DNA of 64,000 nt from positions 17,829,480 to 17,893,479 of the forward strand of contig OX463780.1 of the NCBI GenBank assembly GCA_949825025.1, written 5' to 3'. This document shows positions 45,252 to 57,200 of the stretch, one piece after another (positions within the stretch are counted from its first letter, which is position 1; each line of letters starts with the position of its first letter). The notes under the pieces were generated by a model that saw only the letters and a list, made by a program, of their open reading frames with translations, did no database searches and was not told the origin of the DNA. A program made the position numbers and the translations under genes. The DNA comes from Siphlonurus alternatus (taxonomy: Eukaryota; Arthropoda; Insecta; Ephemeroptera; Siphlonuridae).

Positions 45252-48200
45252 TTATTCCTTGGTGAACTCTTCTAGTGCCAAGGCAGTGATTGCTTTCTGA
45301 TGTCCAGTGTACTCTCTCTGCACAGTGCCCTGTGCGATGTCCCAAAGACGAGCCACCCCGTCGGAGGAGGCTGGAGAAAAGAATAACAATTTAGATAAAT
45401 TTAAAAGAAATATAAACTTCATATATATATATACAGTATATTAATATCCTATTAATTACTAGGCCCATATCAGGGCAGTCTGCTACAGGCCGTCTTACCC
45501 CCCACCACTTTTTATTAGTCGTCCGACTGAGCGGCTGGTTTTTACATGCATTCTTACGGGAGAGAGCCCTCACTTTGCGCCCGGATTATGGCAATTTCAC
45601 GGTATCTAGAGATTTGAAATTAAAAGTAAGTAAATGCTCATAGAGTCTAATATTGCTCAACAACTTCTTTTCACCCGCAAAAATAATATTAATACGTTTA
45701 AATATGACTTTTATAAACCGGACGACTAGTATAAAAAAAGTCTAAGCCCATTTCTAAAGCAATGACGTAGTATAGACTTTATATATATTTTGCATGACTG
45801 TGGAATTGGACTCTACCTTAATGTGAATATTTACATTATTTTAACATCAAATCAAGTTAATTCCTGTAATCAAAATATTTATGAAGGTTGATTTTCTGTT
45901 TATTTGTGGTTTTGATATTCTGTGACGTCATTCTATATTACCAGACTTATAAGTTATAACTCGGTTCCCGCCTTGCGTTTTTCTCGAAAAGTATGATATT
46001 TATCAAATAAATAAAAATAACAGTGTGTAGAAAAAAATAATTCATGGACATCAGACTACAATTTACTTTCATTTTTCCACGTATATATTTTAAAATAAAT
46101 ATTTTCTTACACGGAGGACCCATTTACTTTTAAAAATCCAGACGACTAATATCAGTGAGATGACAGTCGAAAATCCATGTGAGACGGCCTGTAGGAGACT
46201 GCCCTGCCCATATGCATATCTGGATTCCATAAAAGTTTAAGAATATAAAAAATATTAACAGGGAGTCCAACCCCAGAATAAAATTTTAATGAAGCTAAAT
46301 TTAGCTAAAATTTGATACAATTAAAAGATTGCTTAATATGCCTCACGACAGCTAGTTCTCAAAACCACACATCTGTTTGTTATAAAAAGTTATAATACTA
46401 CACAATCACAATTAAGGTTGTGTTTTTCTATTACTATTTTAGATATCAGAATATTTGCTCTCCCCACCACTCATAATCAGACAATATAGGCAATACTCAG
46501 GCTCACTATCAAGCAATGTTAGAGGATATACAGACATGAGATCTAGCTAAGTTGCTGTGCATACGCATAGAGGCGCATTTTAAGGGAGGCCAAGCTTCTG
46601 AAACCAGGTCGAGGAATAGAAAAATACTGCCCAAATTAATGAGTGATTGATTTAAATAAGAGTTATTCTACTCAAGAAGACGAGCTAGACATACAGGAAA
46701 GTATAAAACTAGAAAAAATAACGGGGAAGCCCATAATTAAGTGTTGCATAATATCATCGCTCAGCTGTGAGCCAACTAGGTAAAATTTGATAGCTAGTAC
46801 AGCCTAGTACTCATGTCAGTCTCACCCCCTGATTATCGTACATGCCATCGGCAGAAACATCAAGTTAAAAAAAAAAGTAAAAGTTGTTTTTGCATGAAAG
46901 CAAAAAGTGGGAGCGGGTAAACGAATCGAAAATATACGAATCGAAAAGTAAACGAATCGAAAAGTAAACGAATCGAAAAGGAAACGAATCGAAAAGTAAA
47001 CGAATCGAAAAGGAAACGAATCGAAATTTATAATTTGGTGGAGGGGGTTCTAGCTCCTCCTCCAAGAGAAGGCGGGGCCTATGAAAGTGCTAGTGGCAAC
47101 ACCGCTCACCAAATTTCGATTCGTTTCCTCTTCGATTCGTTTCCTTTTCGATTCGTTTCCTTTTCGATTCGTTTCCTCTATACATAATTATATGATCGCT
47201 ACTATTCAATCGTTATTCTTTGTGTGCTACTAATATGAAAATCTCCAAATACATGTTTGTAATTATTTACGAACCATGGTTTCAAAAAATTTTCGATTCA
47301 TTTCCTTTCGTTTCCTATTTATTAATCTTCAACACAACTAACATTTAAAAACTCATTTTAAAAAGAATAGTATATCTTCCACCATATTATAAATTTCGAT
47401 TCGTGTCCTTTTCGATTCGTTTCCTCTATATATAATTATATGATCGCTACTATTCAATCGTTATTCTTTCTGTTACTAATATGAAAATCTCCAAATATAT
47501 GTTTGTAATTATTTACGAACCATGGTTTCGAAAATATTTTCGAATCATTTCCTTTCGTTTCCTATTTATTAATCTTCAACACAACTAACATTTAAAATCT
47601 CATTTTAAAAAGAATAGTATATCTTCCACCATATTATAAATTTCGATTCGTTTCCCTTTCGATTCGTTTCCTTTTCGATTCATATATTTTCGATTCATTT
47701 ACCCGCTCCTCATCAGACTATAGTAATTTTGGAAGAAAAAATTAACAGACAAGAAAAATATGGAAATATATAAAATATGATATGTAAAAACTATATTTCG
47801 TTTCTTTTCAATTCGTTCCACCTGTCCTTTTTGACTGGAGGAAATTTAAGACAATAATGGCAAAATATTTAATATAAAACTGCCTGTACATTTTTTCGAT
47901 TCGGTTTCATTTCTATTCATTTTCTTACTTGCATACCATGCCGATTGAAATATATCGAATATATAAAGACATATCCCTGATATTTTATCAACCTTTCATT
48001 CCTTTCATTTTTAATTTAAGCTTTTTTTGTAGTCCAATATACTGAATACACAGTACATTTTTTTGCATTGTAATCACATCCGCCTTAGAGACCTTACAGT
48101 CGAGAGCTCCGTGTCTTATGGCTAGAAATTTGACCAGCTTGGCCGAGCTTTACTGTAACTGAGAGTGGCGGCGCCACTGAATCGCAGCGGCACGGCCTGG

Positions 48201-51200
48201 TTCTCGCTGGTGGTTTATAATCATATTCAGTCACCTTGGCTGCGCGGGCAATTTCAACCAGCAAAAGAACCGGTCCGAGCCGAACATTTAGCAGCGCCGC
48301 AACTCTCACAGAAACAGCGAAACTCTGATCAAATCCCTGGCCACCCTGGCCATAAGACACGGAGGTCTCTGCAGCCGCCCGCTATACTGTACAGTACGCA
48401 TACATGTATTTGAGCTTGCGCGCTCTCATATCGCCGGCTCGCCCGCGTGCGATGCCGTGCGACTTCTCCCAAGTGGTGGAAGTACGGGGGTAGTAAAACA
48501 TAACTCCCCCTTTCCCCCTTTTCCCGAAAATGTAACATCCCTGAATGAGAAACACATAATAATAATGCGAAGTTTTATTTTTCAATTCATATATGTAAAT
48601 ATAATGATGAAGTGTCCTGGATGCCTGATAATGCATTTTGTGTACATTAAATGTATAATTAGTATCCCTCGAATTCACGGTGATAAGTGCCATTGATGCA
48701 ATTATATATTTTATATATCGTTATGTTATTGCCTCTGTACTAGCTTGTGTAATTGGTGCACAAATAATAAACACGATTATATGGATGTAAGATATTATAC
48801 CTATTTTACTATACAGTAATTAAATAACTGTGAGAGGTGTGGCGCAGTGCGCTTGACCGGGTCTCGTCAGATCACCGAAGTCAAGCAACGCCGCGCGTGG
48901 TTAGTAGTTGGATGGGTGACCATTTTCAACAAAAACCACGTTTCCCACCCAAGGGTAAAACGTTGCGCTTTTCCACTATGTGGTTCCCCTGGCTTTGGAC
49001 CATTGCACTTCCGGTTCATTGACAAAAGCTGTAGCGTCCATCCTGGCTGAGGTTTCCACGTTTCCCTCAGCCGCAGGCAAATGCCGGGATGGATTTGCAA
49101 GGCCGTGGCCGCCCCCGTTCCAGAAGAGCCCGCGAAACGCTCAAGTTAGGGTTTCGGAAGGTTCGGGGTTTCAAAGTAGTATGTAATTAGTAAATAGAAG
49201 TACCCAATAGGGTTTGATTAAAAATTTAAAAAATATATATAATATAATATATTTTCCATATATAGTATAAGAGTTCCTGTCAGAAAAAAAAGTTAAGTTA
49301 TTATTTTCTAAAAATAGTTCAAGTAGTCCTCCATATCAAACCAAAATTTAAAAAAATTCTATCTCAAATATAGGTTTGCCAGAAAAAAATTCCAAAATCA
49401 GAGTGAACGAACGCGTCGCTTAACATGGGGCCAGTGGGTCCTTACCTGACAAAGACCCTCGAATATCTCGAAAAAATACACCGTTAGGTATATGAAAAAA
49501 ATATAGTGATGTTCTATGACCCAAGCTTTAACCAAAAACCGTTAAAAAATAAATTGTCGCTCGAATCCATTTTTCCGTAAGGAAATCAAGAATTTTTTTT
49601 TTTTACGGAAAAATGGATTCGAGCGAAAAATTTTTAATTGGTTCTTGTATTGGTTAAAGTTTGGGTCATAGAACATCACTATATTTTTTTCATACCACCT
49701 AACGGTGTATTTTTTTTTTTTTTTTTAGATATATGAGGGTCTTTGTCAGGTAAGGCCCCATGTTAAGCGACGCGTTCACTCTGACTTTGTTTTTTTTTCT
49801 GGCAAAACTATGTGAGATAGAATTTTTTGGATTTCAGTTTAATATGCAGGGCTACTTCAGCTATTTTTAGAAAATAATAACTAAACCTTTTTTTCTCATA
49901 GCAACTCTACTTTATATCCTGGATATCTCAAAAACTAGACCGACCATTGCTCCATTTTTTTGGCTGGATATTTATCAACGACTATATACTGGTAGTAAAT
50001 AGTTCTTGGATATTTATGTTATAATATAAGGAATATTTATTATAATTTTCAGTTCACCATCTCCTAAGGCTAGTGACAAAATAATCCTTAGCAAACTCTC
50101 TAATACATACAATTAAATTTAATGTATATATATATTACACGACACAATATAGTAATAGGGAGAAAAGAAGCGAGAGCGAGTGTTTCGCACTTCGCAGAGC
50201 TGTTGAGAAATACTCGTAAATAATATAAGTTCAAAAATACAAGCTTGAAAATTTCGCGCGCTCTCCCTGCCTCGATGATGATGGTGAATGACGGAAATAG
50301 CTGAACTAGGCGTTCTATATAATTCAGCCATCATATATAGCAATCCAAATAAAGTGATTGTTGTATTTAAGGTACATGAATTGAAAAGGAAACGAATCGA
50401 AAATATACCAATCGAAAAGTAAATGAATCGAAAGGTAAACCAATCGAAAAGGAAACGAATCGAAAAGTAAACCAATCGAAAAGGAAACGAATCGAAAAGA
50501 AACGAATCGAAAAGTAAACGAATCGAAAAAGAAACGAATCGAAAAGTAAACCAATCGAAAAGGACACGAATCGAAAGGTAAACGAATCGAAAAGTATATG
50601 AATAGAAAAGGAAACAATTCGAAAATATACCAATCGAAAAGTAAACCAATCGAAAAGTAAACGAATCGAAAAGGAAACGAATCGAAAAGTAAACCAATCG
50701 AAAAGGAAACGAATCGAAAAGGAAACGAATCGAAAAGTAAACCAATCGAAAAGGAAACGAATCGAAAATATACCAATCGAAAAGTAAATGAATAGAAAAG
50801 GAAACGAATCGAAAGGTAAACGAATCGAAAAGTAAACCAATCGAAAAATAAACGAATCGAAAGGGAAACGAATCGAAAAGTAAACGAATCGAAAAGGAAA
50901 CGAATCGAAAATTATACAGTGTTGCCAGTTTTTAAAATTTCAACCCACCAGGAGGCGTGGCGAGGGCGTGGTTATGTAAATTTTTCGATTCGTTTACTTT
51001 TCGATTCGTTTACTTTTCGATTCGTTTCCCTTTCGATTCGTTTACTTTTCGATTCGTTTACTTTTCGATTCGTTTATTTTTCGATTCGTTTACTTTTCGA
51101 TTTGTTTCTTTTCGATTCGATTCACCTGTCCCCAAAAAGTTTTGCAGGATAAAGTTTTATTGCAAGGCCTCTAAAAGAAGGCGGATGTAGAGTTTTATTT

Positions 51201-54200
51201 TTTAATTAATGAATTAAATTGTAGAATTAATATAGATGAGAAATAATTACTTTTTTAACAAAATCATCAAATTACGTTCTACATATCATTTAAATATATA
51301 TACACAGTCGTAGTCGCACTACATAATACATATTATATGTGTCACCTGTAACAAGGTACTGGGAGTCTACACTGAATGCTGCATCCCAGACCCATCGTTG
51401 TGCATCGCAGGTCAGCTCCTGCACCAAACTAAAGTCTGCAGTGCGCCACACTCGAGCGGTCTGGTCTGCGGAGGTGGTCACCAGCAATCTGTAACAGGAA
51501 AAATTATAATTGATAACTTGCATGACATTGCATAAATAAATGGAGATTATTTAGATTTATGCTACGTGTGCATATTTTTTTGTCCTTTTGCAAAAGATAT
51601 GGACATACATTACAGTATTGTTTTCCTGGGTCCTGGCTAGTCCTGGCATAAATTTATGTATGTTCCATATATACTCAATAAACATTATATTTTAATTATT
51701 ATGGAAGGAGTTACAGAGAATTGTCATAATACATTTATTAATTCAACCAGCAGTGGCATAGTCAGAAAATTAAAGGAGAATCGGAAGAGTGTACAAATAA
51801 CAGCAGAGGTGGCAAAGGGGCAACAATGTATTTTTTTGTATCCCGCCCCAATTTGCTGTCAATGTTATAACAAACATGGCAAGGCAAATTAGCCAGCACT
51901 CACGTTGAATCAGGGCTGAAGCGGCACTTGAGAGCATGTCTCTTGTGGGCCTCGAGGCGGTGGCGGGGATTGAGTCTGGTCGGCTCCTCTGCTGTACCTC
52001 CCCCAAGACTCCACACGAAGCAGCGGCCTTTGTTGTTGACTGCAGCCAGGTATGTGCCCTCTGAATCAACGGCCATTGACAGCACAGCAGCATCCGCTTC
52101 TGGAATCTGAAGACACAGCCATGATAAAATTTTCATCATGGAAAAGCAATAAAGATTATAACTTGACCAGCGGTGGAAATTTAATCATACTATGAAGGGA
52201 ATTATGCTTAAAGTACAGTAAAAACGTAAGCTGGAGGAAATTTGAGCAAGTTAGGTATCAAGGTATCATGAGAAAAAACAGCACATTCAACGAAAAGAAG
52301 TTTTGACAACGAAATTATAAAGTTTTAGTACCGTACCTGCATGGTACTATTATATAGTTTAAAAAGAAATAATTACCTTTTGCAGTTGCATAATTACGGC
52401 TATTTGGATTTTGTTGTAATAATAATATACAGTTGTAGTGAAATTTAATTACTTTAGATGCTTTAGTTGCAGCTAAAAAAATGTATTATACATAAAAAAA
52501 AATAATAAATGTGACTCACCTCACCTAAAAGATGCAAAAATAATAATGCTAATCTTTTAAGGGTAAGGTAACGCCACCAATGTTAAATTTTCCACTCTCA
52601 TTTGTTCCTCCGAAAATATTTTAAAATATTCTCCTCTATGTCGTTCATTAGCTCTTAAAATATCGTCAATACAAATACGATCTAGTTTCCGAGTTATGTA
52701 TATTGAAACTAAACCCATTTATTGAATAAGCATACGCTGCATTTCAGTGACATTAGAAAAATTCTATAATCCAATCGTCCGATCTTTAAAAAAAACTAGA
52801 AACAAACTTAATGCACTAGGACAAACCTTCACAGCAAAAAAAAAAAAGACAATTATGAGAGTGGGAGCGACGTAAATTGATAATAACTGCACGATTTTTG
52901 ACACTCGCACGTCTCACACACCCCTTTTTGGTCGGTCATTCAACAACTGGCGAATGAAACAGGCTGACTAATGAACCAAAATAACGCTTATAATCCACTC
53001 ACCTAAAGTAAAAACTTTCCAAAAATGTTTTATAGTAATGGAAAAAAAGTTTTATAAATAAAACAACCATAACAGTTATTATTTAACTCATTATTTATAA
53101 ATAAATTGAATATAAAACTGCCGTGACTTGCGAGGTATCTTTAGAGTGGGACAATTTGAATATTGATATAGAGGCGCTGCGATCGCGGCGCAACTCTGGC
53201 GTTCCCTTTCCCTTAAGTAAATACTGAATCCCCTATATATGTTACATGTATATTATATAACTGATAATTAAAAAAAATACCCATTGATTTTTGTATAATA
53301 CAGTAAATATTTTAAAATATTTTTTTCTTTTTCCACGCGCGTCTTAAAAAATAATATTTTTGGTATAAAACAACTGGGGGCATAATTTTGTATGAAATTA
53401 AATCTAATTTCATGGTAACCATTGCATAATTAATTATACATCCTTTTTTTAAAATGAATCCAAGAAGATTTATCATAAAAAGTAATCATACATGCAGTAC
53501 TGCAGTGAATGGAAAATAACTTACGAAACAAAAATTACAATGTCTTCCTCTCTCCAATAAATAATGAATGATCTTATTATTGCAAATAAACACTACACCT
53601 TCTAACTAAACATAAAATCTTAAAACAATATGATGTACTTGAGCCAAAGAGGAGCAAGTTTAATTCAAAGTTTAAGACATGTATAATGTACAATAAATTT
53701 TGCATCTCACCAGCTGCTCATTGTGGTCTGTCTTGAGGTCCCAAATGTGGATAATCCCGCTCTGGTCTCCGACAATCAGCTCAGCCTGGTTGGGGTGCAG
53801 ACAGACACAGTTGACGGGGGCAGACACCTGGAAGATCCGCTGGCATTGCATGTTGCGAGAGCGCAGGTCCCAGATCCGAGCGCTGCAGTCCTCGCCTCCA
53901 GTGAACATCCACTTGCCCTCCTCTTGGAAGCCAACAGAGGTCACATTCTTCGTCAAACCCTCGTAGTTGATCACTGGGTTGGCGTTGTTGCTGTTCAGGT
54001 CATACATCCGAATGTGCTGGTAACCTAATACACAGAAAGAGGTAAACATTATGCTGACTTAATTTGTCAAAATGAATTTAATTTATTTTATTAATTTCAT
54101 TTAAACAGGGAGTATCATTTTTTTTTCTTTAAGTTACATTGAAAACTATAATTTTATGATATTTTAATTATGTTTTGAATAATATGAAAGTACAATATAT

Positions 54201-57200
54201 TGCATCTTATAATACCATGGATCCATGAAGTAAAAAGGATTTCTTTTTAGCTACAGTACTTGAAAAATTACTCTTCACTATTCAGCCTGGCAACATGAAG
54301 AGAGAAGAGAAAGAATCCTATCTCTATTGGCTTACTAGAAGTAGAATAGTTTTTTAAACCATTCTCATAATTTAACATGCTGGGCATATAAGAAAAGAAG
54401 ACAAAAAGAAGAAGTTTTAATTTTAAGTCTATGTATATATTATCAGTCTGTTTGTGAATGCACAATCAATTCGAGAAGCAAATGAACCATCTCTATACAG
54501 TAAAAACTTGTTATTACGTATCTTGTTATAAGGTAAAAACTCAATATTGAGTAACGAAGTAAAGGCCCCATAAAAATGAATTAGTATTGCAGGTATAGGA
54601 AAAACTTGATACGTATAAGGTATACTCGATATAAGGTAAACCTAATTTCCTGGGTCCCTTGACTTTACGTAATAAAAAGTTTTTACTGTATATACTCTTT
54701 ACAGGCAATATAAGGAAAATCTGATTCTTTATTATGTACATACTGCAGTTGCTAACAGAACTTAAAGGGGACAGAATATTAAGAAAAAATATACAAACCA
54801 GCAGCTGCTATGTGTTGTTTGTCTGGTGTAATTTCCAAGGCATTAACTTGCTGAATAAATTGTCAAGGAATTAATAACGTTTTGAAATATGTATATTATA
54901 TTAACAAAATAAATCTGAGCTATAAAATAAATTTAAAACAAAAATCATTGAGGATGTTTGCCTATAATTTTGTATTACTAATATTTTTTGTTGTTGTTTT
55001 TACAGCTATTTCTATTTTATTAAATGTTTAGTACAATTAAAATGTATCAACTGATATTTAATGTGAATAAATAAAAAAAAAAAATGATGCATTCTCCTAA
55101 AAAAAAAGGGGTAAGTGTGCATACACCAACATAATTACATGATATATATACCATACATACTTTCTTTTCATTCGGGAGGAGGGGGGAGGATGAGCAGAAA
55201 GATCTATACTGCAATATATAGATACAGGGTGTCAAAAATATTTTGGACGAATACTTTTGAGTGTTAGACACAGCAGTAGTTCAACAATTTCAGCACTGGA
55301 CCGACAGAGTGTTTACTGGCGAGGGTAGAGGCCGGCAGTTCCGGGGAGATCAAGAGAAGCGAAGACCTTTGGGGCGAGCCACCGTGGTATAAACACAATT
55401 GCCGCCTAATATCAACTTTTTCTTTATCCTTATCTAAAAGCCCTGGGCTCATGCACCCAGAGTCCACTTATTTATTGTTTTATTTGCTGCAATATATAAT
55501 TTATGACATGTATATAGCAGCGAGCTAGATACCCCCTCTCCTCTCTTTGACAACACCATGCACTAATTTTGCAGAAGTGTTTTTGCTTAAGTCTAGAAAT
55601 AATTAATGATAAAATAACATAGTTATAAAACAAAAACAGCTTATAGCTAGTACTGTACTGTACACCAACGGGAGAAGAAACGGTTAGGACTGGAGTACAG
55701 TTTTTCTAAGTGTTATTTCGATCACAATTAAGTACAGTAATTTATTTCTTTACCATCATCACCATGCGTTAGCTAGAGTACATACGTACTAAAAACATTT
55801 TATATATTATAAAAGAGGGTTATTTTAATTGTACAGTATATATATGAATACACTATATTTATGTTCAATAAACAAATTATTATTATTAAAAACATTATAA
55901 ATATTTATGTTATTTCATGTTTCTACTAGTGCAGATTTTAGCTAAAAAATAATAATTACTCTCCTATAATGTACCGGTATGCATAATATAACATTCAAGC
56001 CACCAAAGTTGTCCATACATATGTTCCGTCAAAGATATTTTCGGATATTAGCGACCCGCCTCAATATAATAATAGAGAAGTGAGAAGTAGGAAAAGATGC
56101 TTGAGAAGACAGTATGGCCGTTTTAAGAGGGGAGAGGTGAAGAAGAGTAGCGTTAAAAAAGCGGAAATAGAACTTAACACTGCTAAGGTGCGTTCTGAAA
56201 ATGAGTTTATGAAGAAAATGTTTGATGAGAGGGATAAAAGTGGTAGTTGGAGAAGAATGTATCAGCATGTGAAGGGACTTCGGCTAGCAGGAAATCAGAT
56301 ACCAGTGTTAAAAGATACCGGGGGGGTACATACCACAGATAAGGAGAAGGCAGATGCATGTGCCAGGCAATATCAGGCAGTTTTTCAAGAGGACTCGGGG
56401 GCAGGGGAGGTTAGCGACGTAGCTGCTGAGAGACTAAATGAGAATTCTAACGGTAATGCTAATTTGGGTGATAAGAAGAAGTTTAAAATTAGGTTCAAAG
56501 ATGTACAAAGGGCGCTAAAGTCTCTGACTACAGGAAAGGCAGCTGGCCCAGATGGTGTATCAGCAGCTTTTTTAAAGCTTAATATATAATAGGTATGCAT
56601 TGTAGATATCAAATGTTTTTGTTCAAGGCTATTTTAAATGCAGGCATCATACCGCATGGATGGAGGGAAGCATGGGTAACTCCCATTTATAAGGGAGGTG
56701 CTAAATGTGAAGCAAAAAATTATTGACCGGTCAGCTTGACCTCGGTGGTTTCCAAAGTTATGGAAAAAGTAATTGTTCGGTTTATGATGAGAGAGCTAGA
56801 GAACCAAAAGTTCTTTAGCAAAAGGCAACACGGATTTAGAAAACATTATTCTTGTGATACCCAGCTGTTGGGTTTTGTGCAGCAACTAGCAGATTGCTTA
56901 GACAGTAAAGGGGAAATGCATGCGGTGTTCCTGGACTTTGAGAAGGCTTTTGATAAGGTTCCGCACAGCATCGTGATTGATAAATTAAGGAGAAAGTGTA
57001 TGCTTGATGAAGGTTTGGTTGACTTGATACAGGATTTCTTAAGGGATAGGGTCCAAAGAGTGAAGATTGGATCAACTTTTTCGGATGAGATTAGGGTGAC
57101 CTCAGGAGTTCCGCAGGGGAGCGTCCTCGGACCAATCTTGTTTTTTATTTTTATTGAAGATTTGCCGGAGGGAGTCGATTCTTTAATGAGGCTGTTTGCT

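Noticed and set aside
46910..47709. CRISPR-like repeat array
   Set aside because: Units are contiguous without unique spacers, and the gene context is eukaryotic.
48836..48960. 5S rRNA gene
   Set aside because: The control region is present, but the 5S 3' end and proper stem are absent, and the downstream sequence is shared with another SINE.
50119..50840. Three long overlapping minus-strand frames rich in [13 protein letters not shown]
   Set aside because: They are the translation of a 16-bp minisatellite in all three phases, not proteins; they sit in an mLST8 intron.
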